A stretch of 32,040 nt of DNA from Alcaligenaceae bacterium (GTDB lineage Bacteria; Pseudomonadota; Gammaproteobacteria; Burkholderiales; Burkholderiaceae_B). This document shows positions 24,901 to 32,040 of this stretch, piece by piece. Each line of letters opens with the position of its first letter. The first letter of the stretch is position 1. Made by a program: the position numbers and the translations under genes. Below the pieces are notes generated by a model that was given only the letters and a program-made list of their open reading frames with translations, ran no database searches and was not told the DNA's origin. The stretch lies in the NCBI GenBank assembly GCA_029267315.1, contig JAJUJD010000015.1, forward strand, positions 1 through 32,040. The letters are read 5' to 3'.

Positions 24901-26114
24901 GCTGAAAATCTCCTTTCGCGGACCGCCTTCACGGCCCTGGTCAATACATCGGGAGCACCAAAGCCCCCCGCTTTCGTCACCACTGGCAGCCCGGCGGCCG
25001 GACCGCCGGTCAGGGTGCCCAGCGGCATACCTCCGGTGACTTCATCCACCAGCGCGATGCCGCCCGCCCCGAGTGCGTCGAGCACGGCACTGGCTCCGTC
25101 TCCACCCGTTGCCACGACACCCGCCGCCTTACATTCAATAATTAACCGGGCGGCCATCGCGCCCAGGCGTTCGGCTACAGCATCGGAATCCAAGCCAGGA
25201 TAGCCGCCTTCCGGAGCCAACAGTACCCACGTCGCCTTCGGGGCCGTCTGCTGCGCTTCGGCAAGGACCTGATCAACATAGTCCGACCAGGCTTGCGGTT
25301 CAGCCAGCGTCCCCGGCTCCGGCGCCCATACGCGTGCACCCGCAGCGGCAAGGCTGGCCGCCTGGGCACGCGCGGAACTGTGCTGACTGGTGACGACCAC
25401 CACTACAGCCCCGAGGCTTTCGGAGCCGGCCCAAATGCGCGCCAATGGCGTCGCCAGCCCACCCGAACCGACAGGCAATGCACGTTCGCCCAGCAAAGCG
25501 ATGGCAGACGCCAGGGAATCCATTTCATCCGGAGTTTCCGCGTCCACCACCACGATTTCCCCCGCTGCCTCAATCCGTGCAGCCAGCTCCGCCGGGCTTT
25601 CCCCAGCGATTCGCCCCACATGGGAAGAGCCCAGCAACGAGGGCAAATGGCTTTCGGTGACCGGCGTAACGGGATCGTTTGCCGCCGAAGTCTCTGTCAC
25701 AGGTCGACCATCAACGTAGAGTATGCCGTCCTTCAAGCTGCGCCCGGTGGCGGGAAAGGCGGGGCACACGACTGCAATGGCATCTTTCCGCCAGGCGCGA
25801 CGTGCGGCGTCGATCTCGGCCAGGAAGGGCCCGCGCAGGGTGGAATCCACCTTCTTGTACAAGCGTTTGATGCCCGCAACGCGTAGCGCGGCAATATCTT
25901 CGCTGACCACCTGGCCAGCGATGCTGTCCGCCAGCGCGCGACTGTGTGTGGTAACGGCAATGACCTCTGCTTCCGCAATGCAGGGGTCGGCCAGCGCCTG
26001 AGCCGCACGCCCGACCGACAACTGGGTTCGCCATCCCGCACGGACAAACTGCACGGCAGTGTCACCCGAACCGGTGAGGTCATCCGCAACGATGGCGATG
26101 AAGGGCGCGGACAT
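24897..26114 (-). CDS. dtnK: Four-carbon acid sugar kinase (DUF1537), probable D-threonate kinase
   Basis: A 405-residue DUF1537 kinase. The N-terminal sugar-binding domain begins IAIVADDLTGSGDTAVQF and includes YKKVDSTLRGPFLAEID and VCPAFPATGRSLKDGILYV. The C-terminal nucleotide-binding domain has VVATGGDGASAVL and PLGTLTGGPAAGLPVVTKAGGFG. The family phosphorylates D-threonate, D- or L-erythronate or related acids at C4. Pairing with pdxA2 and absence of the otnC/otnI/ltnD genes favours the D-threonate (or D-erythronate) branch. ATG 26114 is 2 bases after the kdgT stop. Confidence 0.92.
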   Translation of the reverse strand: MSAPFIAIVADDLTGSGDTAVQFVRAGWRTQLSVGRAAQALADPCIAEAEVIAVTTHSRALADSIAGQVVSEDIAALRVAGIKRLYKKVDSTLRGPFLAEIDAARRAWRKDAIAVVCPAFPATGRSLKDGILYVDGRPVTETSAANDPVTPVTESHLPSLLGSSHVGRIAGESPAELAARIEAAGEIVVVDAETPDEMDSLASAIALLGERALPVGSGGLATPLARIWAGSESLGAVVVVVTSQHSSARAQAASLAAAGARVWAPEPGTLAEPQAWSDYVDQVLAEAQQTAPKATWVLLAPEGGYPGLDSDAVAERLGAMAARLIIECKAAGVVATGGDGASAVLDALGAGGIALVDEVTGGMPLGTLTGGPAAGLPVVTKAGGFGAPDVLTRAVKAVRERRFSA

Positions 26115-26116
26115 GA

Positions 26117-27133
26117 TTACACCTTAGCGTCGGGAAGCGCATCTTCCGGTACAACGACGTCATCGGCGACCTTGAGTTCACCTGCACGCTTCAGGAACCA
26201 GGATGCGAGCACCGGTGCCAGAATCGAGCTGATCAACACGCAGGCGGCAACCTGCGCGGTAGCGGCGTCCACGTATTGCGCAAAGCTGGGGTCTGCCGCC
26301 GCAACCACGGCCGGTGTGGCAATGGCATTACCAGCAGTTGTGCCCGCAGCGAAGCCGATGCCACTCTTGCCGCCGCGGCGCAAGATGAAACGGTAACCCA
26401 GATAGACCAGAAAGCCAGTGACCGGGCTGATAAGCAGACCCAGCACCAGGCCTGTCATGCCGCCGGAAACGACCGCGCCGAGGTTGATGCCCGTTCCCAG
26501 CGCAAAGGCAAAGAAAGGAATCACAATATTCGGCACGGGTTTGAGGGCATTGCGCCAATCAACGTCCAGATTCCCAACCAGCACGCCGAGCAGGAAAGGT
26601 ACCAGGGCCGCCACCAGTGCCACCACCGGAATGTCGGCGAGGCCTGAAGCGCCCAGGAAAAGTAGGGAGAAGAACGGACCATCGTTCACCGCGCTGGCCA
26701 CGTATGCACCACGGTCGCGTGCATCCCCATATTGACCGGTGTAGGCCAACCACAGACCCCCATTGCTGTTATCGAAGGCCGCCAGCATGGCAAGGATCGA
26801 TACCCCCAAGACGCCGTCCAGCCCAACGTAGTGGCCCAGAATGACGATCAAGGTGGCCGGAACAAGCGTCTTGGTCAACAGAATGGTTCCGGCAGTGGCC
26901 AAAATGGGGCCGCCCGTACGCATATTCACCTGAGTGCCAGTCGCGAAGATCAACAGGGCAATCAAAGGTAAAGCGCTGTTCTTGAAAAGCGCCGTGGTGA
27001 AGCCGCCGATGGCAAGCGCATCCGGGGCAAATGTCCCGATGATGGAACCGGCGATCAGAGGCAACAACATAAGGCCCCCAGGCACTTTCATCATGGCCTT
27101 GTACATGGGGAAGCGGGAAACTTCGTTATTCAT
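26117..27133 (-). CDS. kdgT: 2-keto-3-deoxygluconate permease family transporter (KdgT)
   Basis: A 338-residue inner-membrane protein of about ten membrane segments. KdgT signatures are visible: MMKVPGGLMLLPLIAGS, FATGTQVNMRTGG, LAAFDNSNGGLWLA, and GFAAGTTAGNAIATPAVVAA near the C-terminus. Classic KdgT is a proton symporter for 2-keto-3-deoxygluconate. Here the operon partners point to a four-carbon acid sugar such as D-threonate as the substrate, which is inferred only from context. First gene of the leftward operon, with CGGAG ahead of ATG 27133. Confidence 0.93.
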   Translation of the reverse strand: MNNEVSRFPMYKAMMKVPGGLMLLPLIAGSIIGTFAPDALAIGGFTTALFKNSALPLIALLIFATGTQVNMRTGGPILATAGTILLTKTLVPATLIVILGHYVGLDGVLGVSILAMLAAFDNSNGGLWLAYTGQYGDARDRGAYVASAVNDGPFFSLLFLGASGLADIPVVALVAALVPFLLGVLVGNLDVDWRNALKPVPNIVIPFFAFALGTGINLGAVVSGGMTGLVLGLLISPVTGFLVYLGYRFILRRGGKSGIGFAAGTTAGNAIATPAVVAAADPSFAQYVDAATAQVAACVLISSILAPVLASWFLKRAGELKVADDVVVPEDALPDAKV

Positions 27134-27148
27134 GGGTTACTCCGTGGC

Positions 27149-27178
27149 TTCCGGGGCACCGGTTACAGCGCCCCGGAA
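27149..27178 (-). other. Stem-loop in the kdgT 5' leader
   Basis: TTCCGGGGC (27149-27157) and GCCCCGGAA (27170-27178) form a perfect 9-bp stem with a 12-base loop that itself contains ACCGGT. It ends 6 bases upstream of the kdgT ribosome-binding site. There is no U-tract, so it more likely affects the mRNA leader than terminates. Confidence 0.5.
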
Positions 27179-27194
27179 CGGGATGGTCGATGGG

Positions 27195-27261
27195 TGTATA
27201 GGACTTACACGGCCGCAAGTTTACAACCGATACGTACAACTTGTACGTACAAATTTGTATC
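27195..27261 (-). promoter_or_regulatory. Probable GntR operator array and promoter of the kdgT operon
   Basis: Three overlapping palindromes lie at 27232-27258: ACGTACAA-C-TTGTACGT (27232-27248, perfect arms), TTGTACGTACAA (27241-27252, perfect) and ACAAATTTGT (27249-27258, perfect), flanked by GATAC and GTATC. A -10-like TATACA (minus strand, 27195-27200) lies 31 bases downstream of this block with only a weak -35. The alternation of TTGTAC/GTACAA half-sites suggests several dimers of the co-encoded GntR regulator. Confidence 0.6.
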
Positions 27262-27330
27262 TGTCACAAATCACCCGACAGCCGGCCCGCAACCTCCAGC
27301 TTCCCGCGCAATGATTCAGGAAGTAACATT

Positions 27331-27360
27331 TTGATGGCGAAAGTGGCAACGCCTTGATAT
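27331..27360 (+). promoter_or_regulatory. Candidate promoter for the glycine-zipper/EF-hand pair
   Basis: TTGATG at 27331-27336 and TGATAT at 27355-27360 are separated by 18 bases, about 75 bases before the first gene. The rest of 27134-27435 holds the kdgT leader and operator; I see no other gene in it. Confidence 0.35.
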
Positions 27361-27435
27361 ACATAGCCCTCGTGGTGCGCCGTTCGAGTACATGGTGACA
27401 CTACTGCTGTTCCCCCTGAACAAAAGGAGAAAAAT

Positions 27436-27696
27436 ATGGAGAGACCTGTACTGAACAAGGCAGGCCTGACCGCAGTCCTCGTATGCCTGGGAACGCTGGT
27501 GGCGTGCCAGGCTCCGTCCGGCACACAACATCGCTCGCAGAATGCCGAATTCAACTGCATTGCAGGCACCATCGGTGGCGCCGTGGTTGGAGGATTGCTG
27601 GGAAGCACTGTGGGGCGTGGGCGAGGACGCACGGCGGCCACTGCAGTCGGAATCGGTGCCGGCGGATACATCGGCAACACCATGGGCTGCAAGTAA
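27436..27696 (+). CDS. Glycine-zipper outer-membrane lipoprotein
   Basis: An 86-residue small lipoprotein. A signal peptide ends in the lipobox LVAC, with Cys24 as the lipidated residue. Residues 41-86 form a glycine-zipper 2TM segment (GTIGGAVVGGLLGSTVG, then GIGAGGYIGNTMG) like the 17-kDa surface antigen family. The role is unknown; such proteins sit in the envelope. GGAG precedes ATG 27436. The EF-hand gene follows 12 bases later and the two are probably co-transcribed. Confidence 0.85.
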   Translation: MERPVLNKAGLTAVLVCLGTLVACQAPSGTQHRSQNAEFNCIAGTIGGAVVGGLLGSTVGRGRGRTAATAVGIGAGGYIGNTMGCK

Positions 27697-27708
27697 GGAG
27701 CGGACATC

Positions 27709-28065
27709 ATGAAAAAAAGTCTTTTGGCCTCCGCTCTGGTAGCCTTGGCTCCGGCAATGGTCATGGCACAGGCTGGCAACCAGGGTATGACCTACGAACA
27801 GTTCAACCACCTTGACACAGATGGCAGTGGCACCGTTAGTGAAGCGGAGTACTACCATTTCATGGAAGGTGCCTTCAAGGAACTCGACAAGAACCGGAAC
27901 AACAGCCTCAGCCCCGACGAAACATCCCATATCCTCAGCCAGGAACAGTTCTCGCAAATGGATGCCAACGGCAACGGTCGGGTGAGCCGTCAGGAGTTTC
28001 TCGACCAGGTCATGGCGGATTTTCATCGCCACGACAGCGATGGTGACGGGCAGCTACGCCCCTGA
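27709..28065 (+). CDS. Exported EF-hand calcium-binding protein
   Basis: A 118-residue protein with a Sec signal peptide (MKKSLLASAL, AMVMAQA; cleavage near residue 21). Four EF-hand loops follow: DTDGSGTVSEAE, DKNRNNSLSPDE (the second, less canonical at position 5), DANGNGRVSRQE, and DSDGDGQLRP at the very end. The last loop stops two residues short of the 12-residue loop and lacks the terminal Glu, so it may bind calcium poorly. AAGGAG lies upstream of ATG 27709. The 3' end overlaps the convergent lysR 3' end by 12 bases. Periplasmic calcium binding is inferred from the motifs. Confidence 0.87.
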   Translation: MKKSLLASALVALAPAMVMAQAGNQGMTYEQFNHLDTDGSGTVSEAEYYHFMEGAFKELDKNRNNSLSPDETSHILSQEQFSQMDANGNGRVSRQEFLDQVMADFHRHDSDGDGQLRP

Positions 28066-28962
28066 ATACAGGCAAGCCAGAAATCTGTCCACAACCAGAT
28101 TTTGCCGTCGCCCCGTGCGGGTGACGGCAGCAATCGTTTCCTTGAAACTCATTTTGTCTGGCGCAATGGCTGCCAACACGCCCTTTTCCACCCAGGCATC
28201 GGCGTAGTGATCTGGCAGAAATCCAATGTATTCGCCGGTAAGAATGAGGAAGGCAATGGCTTCACGATCGGTCGCCTTGGCGACACATGACAGGGCTCGA
28301 TGCAGGCCCAGCGCTTCAGCACTCATACGGTATGAAGGCACGACAGCCGGAATCTCGGCCAGCGCTTCCACCTTCGCATGTTCAGCCTGTTCAAACAACG
28401 GGTGCTCGCGACTACAGTAGAGAAGCGAACGTTCTTCGTACAAAGGCTGGTAGTCCAGCCCGCTCAGGCGGTTGGTCAGCGGCAATGCCCCCACATGCAG
28501 CCGGCCATCGAACAACCCGCGTTCGATCTCACCCGGTGTGCTCATACTGATATTGATATGAACTTCTTCGCTCATCTTGCGTAATTCTCGCAAGGCAGCG
28601 GTAATACGCATGCGCGGCTGCGTGACAAGATTATTCATCAGGCCGATGTTCAACTCCCCGCGCAGACGCTTGTGCATGAGGTTGATCTCGCTGCGGAAGT
28701 CTTCGATGGCCGCCATCAGGGCTTCACTGGCGCGCAACACTTCTCTGCCCTGATCAGTCAGTGCGAAGCCGGCCCGGCCACGCTGGCAAAGCCGCATGCC
28801 GAGACGCTTTTCCAGGTCGCTCATGTGCAGGCTGATTGCAGAGCGGGTAATGCCCAGTGCGCTCTCAGCCGCCGCGAAACTCCCATACTCCGCCACCGTG
28901 CGAAAGACCCGGAGCAGACGGAGGTCGAAGTCCGACACCTGCGCCAGCGCATTGCGTCTCAT
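28054..28962 (-). CDS. LysR-family transcriptional regulator
   Basis: A 302-residue regulator. The N-terminal helix-turn-helix is visible (FDLRLLRVFRTVAEYGSF, AESALGITRSAISLHMSDLE, LGMRLCQRGRAGFALTDQG) and a substrate-binding domain follows, with GELNIGLMNN as the first strand. It is divergent from the aminotransferase gene 100 bases away, so it most likely controls that gene, probably sensing an omega-amino acid or amine. ATG 28962 has AGGA about 11 bases upstream. Confidence 0.92.
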   Translation of the reverse strand: MRRNALAQVSDFDLRLLRVFRTVAEYGSFAAAESALGITRSAISLHMSDLEKRLGMRLCQRGRAGFALTDQGREVLRASEALMAAIEDFRSEINLMHKRLRGELNIGLMNNLVTQPRMRITAALRELRKMSEEVHINISMSTPGEIERGLFDGRLHVGALPLTNRLSGLDYQPLYEERSLLYCSREHPLFEQAEHAKVEALAEIPAVVPSYRMSAEALGLHRALSCVAKATDREAIAFLILTGEYIGFLPDHYADAWVEKGVLAAIAPDKMSFKETIAAVTRTGRRQNLVVDRFLACLYSGA

Positions 28963-29062
28963 AGGTGAGCATTCCTATAAGTAAAGTTGAATGAATGCCA
29001 ATTCTACTCATGCAAAACATTGGGCCATAATAGGCCGATAACCTGCCATGATGGAGACGCTC
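28961..29062. promoter_or_regulatory. LysR-aminotransferase divergent control region
   Basis: ATAGG at 28961-28965 and CCTAT at 28974-28978 form an inverted repeat over the lysR start, suited to autorepression. GGCC-ATAATA-GGCC at 29023-29036 lies around a CATAAT box (29026-29031) that may be the -10 of the aminotransferase gene. No strong -35 is seen, as expected for a promoter that needs an activator. Confidence 0.4.
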
Positions 29063-30412
29063 ATGAACTATCCTGCATTTCAAACCGTGGGCCTGGTGGA
29101 GTCGCTCAACCTGAAGGCGCACTGGATGCCTTTCACGGCCAACCGGGCGCTGCACAAAGACCCCCGCATCATCGTAGGGGCCCAGGGCAACTGGCTGTAC
29201 GACGATAAGGGTCGCAAGATCTTCGACAGTCTGTCCGGCCTGTGGTGTTGCGGTGCTGGTCACGCCCGCGAAGAAATCCAGCAGGCCGTGTCGCGCCAGC
29301 TGGGTACGCTCGACTACGCGCCGGCTTTTCAGTTCGCCCACCCGCTCTCATTCCAGCTGGCGGAGAAAATCACCGCGTATACGCCTGCTCGCTTGAATCA
29401 CGTGTTCTTCACTAACTCGGGCTCGGAAGCGGCGGATACGGCCGTGAAGATTGCCCGCGCGTATTGGCGCTTGAAGGGTCAGCCCAGCAAGACCAAACTC
29501 ATTGGCCGAGCCCGCGGCTACCACGGGGTGAACATCGGTGGCACCAGCGTGGGCGGCATAGGTGGCAACCGCAAGCTGTTTGGCTCCATGATGGATGTCG
29601 ACCATCTGCCGCATACCTTGCAGCCCGATCTCGCCTTCACTCGCGGTCAGGCCGAAACAGGCGGCGTGGAACTCGCGAACGAGTTGCTCAAGCTCATCGA
29701 ACTGCACGACGCCTCCAACATTGCAGCAGTGATCGTAGAACCCATGTCCGGGTCGGCCGGGGTGCTTATCCCGCCCAAGGGTTATCTGCAGCGTCTTCGC
29801 GAGATCTGCGACCAGCACAACATCCTGCTCATCTTTGACGAAGTCATTACGGCCTTCGGGCGCATGGGCACCAACACTGGCGCTGATTTCTTCGGCGTCA
29901 CGCCCGACATGATGAACATCGCCAAGCAGGTGACTAACGGTGCCGTACCCATGGGCGCCGTCGTCGTCGATACTGAAATCTACGACACCTTCATGAACCA
30001 GCCTCTGCCCGAGCACGCAGTCGAGTTCACGCACGGCTACACCTACTCGGCTCACCCGGTGGCCTGCGCGGCAGGAATTGCGGCACTTGACCTGCTCGAC
30101 CGTGACGGCCTTATTCAGCGCTCAGCCGAACTGATCCCGCACTTCGAAAACGCCCTGCATGGTGTTAAAGGCAGCAGTTCCCACATCATCGACATTCGGA
30201 ATTGTGGGCTGGCCGGTGCCATCCAGCTGGCAGCCCGCGATGGCGACCCAGCCATCCGCCCCTTCGAAGCGGGGCTCAAGCTCTGGAACAAGGGGTTCTA
30301 TGTTCGCTTCGGCGGAGACACGCTCCAGTTCGGCCCCACCTTCACCAGCACACCAGCCGAGCTCGACAGCCTCTTCAACGCCGTGGCGGAAACACTGAAG
30401 GAAATCGACTGA
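29063..30412 (+). CDS. Omega-amino acid (beta-alanine):pyruvate aminotransferase
   Basis: A 449-residue class III, PLP-dependent aminotransferase that moves the terminal amino group of beta-alanine or related omega-amino acids to pyruvate, giving alanine and a semialdehyde. Conserved parts are KAHWMPFTANR at the N-terminus, FFTNSGSEAADTAVKIARAYWR, RGYHGVNIGGTSVGG, LIFDEVITAFGRMG with the PLP-binding Asp, the lysine of NIAKQVTNGAVPMGAV, and HGYTYSAHPVACAAG. I start at ATG 29063 because GGAGA lies 6 bases upstream; ATG 29048 would place that site inside the gene. No semialdehyde dehydrogenase is adjacent. A broader amine:pyruvate transaminase activity is possible. Confidence 0.92.
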   Translation: MNYPAFQTVGLVESLNLKAHWMPFTANRALHKDPRIIVGAQGNWLYDDKGRKIFDSLSGLWCCGAGHAREEIQQAVSRQLGTLDYAPAFQFAHPLSFQLAEKITAYTPARLNHVFFTNSGSEAADTAVKIARAYWRLKGQPSKTKLIGRARGYHGVNIGGTSVGGIGGNRKLFGSMMDVDHLPHTLQPDLAFTRGQAETGGVELANELLKLIELHDASNIAAVIVEPMSGSAGVLIPPKGYLQRLREICDQHNILLIFDEVITAFGRMGTNTGADFFGVTPDMMNIAKQVTNGAVPMGAVVVDTEIYDTFMNQPLPEHAVEFTHGYTYSAHPVACAAGIAALDLLDRDGLIQRSAELIPHFENALHGVKGSSSHIIDIRNCGLAGAIQLAARDGDPAIRPFEAGLKLWNKGFYVRFGGDTLQFGPTFTSTPAELDSLFNAVAETLKEID

Positions 30413-32040
30413 GCTCGCCGTCCCTCCACTGGCTACCGATCGCCCCACCTGTAGCACCTCGCATTCATCACGAGGTGTCGCAGCTGGGGCGCGTGCGTGT
30501 GGATGCCTACGCATGGATGAAGTACATACCCGAGGAAGGCATGCGCACAATGGAAACGCTTCCAGCCATACTGCGAGAACATCTCAAAGCGGAGATGCAT
30601 TATGCCGATCAGCTGTTGCACCCGCTGGAATCAGATATACGCAGTATCTATGAACGGATGTTGGCACGAGTGCCCGAACCACCTGCATTACCGGCTTTGC
30701 CGTCGCAGGGCTGGCAGTACGAATCCACGGTCTCAAAAACGCACGGCCACCGGGTATTCAGCAGAAACAGGGCTGACGGCTACGCAGAGATCTTGCTGGA
30801 TGAGTCTCTAAGGGCTCGTGAGCACGCCTACTACCGTGCGACAGGCTACCAAGCCAGTCCGGATCATCGCTATTTCGCCTGGGCTGAAGACATACGCGGG
30901 GACGACCGCCACCAAATCTGCGTGCTGAATATCGAACGCGGAACCGTGCAAATAGTGGCCCGGGCGGATGCCTTCGGCTACGGCGGGTTTGCATTCTCAG
31001 CAAGTGGCAATCATATTTTCTGGATTTGGTTGGACGAATGTAGCCGGCCTCGTCGACTGTATTGCTCCCCCGTACAGGGTGGGCCGCCTGAGCTGCTGCA
31101 CGAGGAGGCGGACCCAGCCATGTTCATGAAATTGACGCGCACCGCTGCCGGCAATTACCTTGCGCTCAACATATTTGGGCCCGATACCAGCGAAGTGTTT
31201 TTGCTTGAAGCGCACGCGGAAACCGCCTCTCTTCGACTGGTACGAGCGCGCCAGACGGGTATTCGTTACGAAGTCGACGAATGGAATGGTGGCCTGCTGT
31301 TATTGACCAATGAAGGCAATGCGCCAGACCGGCAACTGTTGGCGCTAGACCCCCATGATTTTTCGGTACGTGGAACCTTGGTGCCGCCACGCCAAGGCCG
31401 TTCCATCGTTTCAGTGCACCCGTATGCAAAGGCACTGCTGCGCATTGAACGGCAAGATGGCGAGCTGAAGCTGGTATCGCGTTCCCCGGACGGGAACGAA
31501 ACGCCCCTACAGTTCAACGAAGTGGCCTGCATGATCGAGGTACTACCTCAGCAACCATACGATGCCGAGACGGTCCGCATTGTTGTGCAGTCGCCCGCCA
31601 TGCCGCGCCGCTGGCTGGATGTTTGTCTGGCCAGCGGTAAGCACTGCCTTGCCGCCCAGGAACAGCCGGGGGATTTCCATGCAGACGACTATGTCGTGGA
31701 ACGCCTGTACGCCCGAGCCGACGATGGAGCGACCATACCTATTACGCTGCTGTCGCGCCGTGACGCGGGCGACACACCGCTGCCCGTGCTTTTGACGGGG
31801 TATGGCGCTTACGGTATTTCCTACGAAACCACATTCTCCGTTCCCGCCACAGTTTTAGTGGATCTCGGATTCCGATACGCCATCGCACATGTACGAGGCG
31901 GATCGGAAAAGGGTTGGCACTGGTATCAGGACGGTTGCCGCGAAAACAAGCGCAACTCCATGACGGATTTCATTGCCTGCGCCAATGCCCTGGTCGACCA
32001 GGGCCATGCACGGCGTGGCGAAATCGTTTCGTACGGGGTG
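30409..32040 (+). CDS. ptrB: Prolyl oligopeptidase-family (S9A) peptidase, 3' end missing
   Basis: 544 codons are open to the right edge. The N-terminus (PPVAPRIHHEV, VDAYAWMKY) and beta-propeller resemble oligopeptidase B. The hydrolase domain begins near LLTGYGAYGISYE and continues with AHVRGGSEKGWHWYQDG and NSMTDFIACANALV. The catalytic Ser (usually G-S-AGG) lies just past the edge. No ATG, GTG or TTG is in frame before PPVAP. CTG 30409, which overlaps the aminotransferase stop as CTGA, has AAGGA at 30398-30402 with a 6-base spacer, so it is my start. The first in-frame GTG, at 30475, would remove PPVAP. Oligopeptidase B cleaves peptides after basic residues. Confidence 0.85.
   Translation, partial: MSSPSLHWLPIAPPVAPRIHHEVSQLGRVRVDAYAWMKYIPEEGMRTMETLPAILREHLKAEMHYADQLLHPLESDIRSIYERMLARVPEPPALPALPSQGWQYESTVSKTHGHRVFSRNRADGYAEILLDESLRAREHAYYRATGYQASPDHRYFAWAEDIRGDDRHQICVLNIERGTVQIVARADAFGYGGFAFSASGNHIFWIWLDECSRPRRLYCSPVQGGPPELLHEEADPAMFMKLTRTAAGNYLALNIFGPDTSEVFLLEAHAETASLRLVRARQTGIRYEVDEWNGGLLLLTNEGNAPDRQLLALDPHDFSVRGTLVPPRQGRSIVSVHPYAKALLRIERQDGELKLVSRSPDGNETPLQFNEVACMIEVLPQQPYDAETVRIVVQSPAMPRRWLDVCLASGKHCLAAQEQPGDFHADDYVVERLYARADDGATIPITLLSRRDAGDTPLPVLLTGYGAYGISYETTFSVPATVLVDLGFRYAIAHVRGGSEKGWHWYQDGCRENKRNSMTDFIACANALVDQGHARRGEIVSYGV

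Noticed and set aside
27264-28032. Long minus-strand frames opposite the glycine-zipper and EF-hand genes
   Set aside because: Their translations lack domains, and the plus-strand genes have signal peptides, lipobox, EF-hand loops and good ribosome-binding sites.
1-32040. CRISPR, toxin-antitoxin, phage, insertion sequence or phage-defence system
   Set aside because: No spaced direct repeats, transposase motifs, terminal inverted repeats or defence-type proteins were seen on either strand.

Overview
The window looks like an ordinary chromosomal stretch of a moderately GC-rich betaproteobacterium. Order Burkholderiales is most likely, and an Alcaligenaceae-type genome (Bordetella, Achromobacter or Pusillimonas relatives) fits best. 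This is inferred from the protein families and the dense array of acyl-CoA and Liv-type ABC genes, not from a marker gene. I see no insertion sequence, prophage, CRISPR array, rRNA or integrase. The genes are tightly packed, and most have clear Shine-Dalgarno sequences.

Left end (1-3140): the 5' end of an aidB-like acyl-CoA dehydrogenase reads off the left edge. Divergent from it is a compact set: a DUF423 membrane protein, 6-phosphogluconolactonase, glucokinase and 3-methyladenine DNA glycosylase, with overlapping or short-gap junctions. A tRNA-Arg(ACG) with its own promoter and terminator follows.

Centre (3166-21162): this is the main accessory region. A leftward CoA ligase sits downstream of two tandem terminators. 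These terminators end a leftward transcription unit, tetR - thiolase - livH - livM - livG - livF - livK. Divergent from tetR runs a rightward unit: acyl-CoA ligase, SDR, large acyl-CoA dehydrogenase, FadJ-type hydratase/dehydrogenase, cytochrome P450 and an FMN 2-hydroxy-acid dehydrogenase. An 18-bp palindrome typical of TetR operators lies in the divergent gap. Together these genes can import an acid, activate it and run a complete beta-oxidation spiral, with added P450 and hydroxy-acid oxidation steps. The substrate cannot be read from the sequence, but it is probably a carboxylic acid rather than an amino acid.

Right of centre (21170-27261, all leftward): kdgT-type permease, DUF1537 acid-sugar kinase, pdxA2, gntR, lrgA, lrgB and paaY-like. 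The first four match the D-threonate (four-carbon acid sugar) route to dihydroxyacetone phosphate, with a local GntR regulator and a striking cluster of overlapping palindromes upstream. The LrgAB pair and the PaaY-like protein may be part of the same metabolic unit.

Right end (27331-32040): a glycine-zipper lipoprotein and an exported EF-hand protein, then a LysR regulator divergent from an omega-amino-acid:pyruvate aminotransferase. Last is a prolyl-oligopeptidase-family (S9A) peptidase gene cut by the right edge, which appears to start at a CTG codon overlapping the aminotransferase stop.
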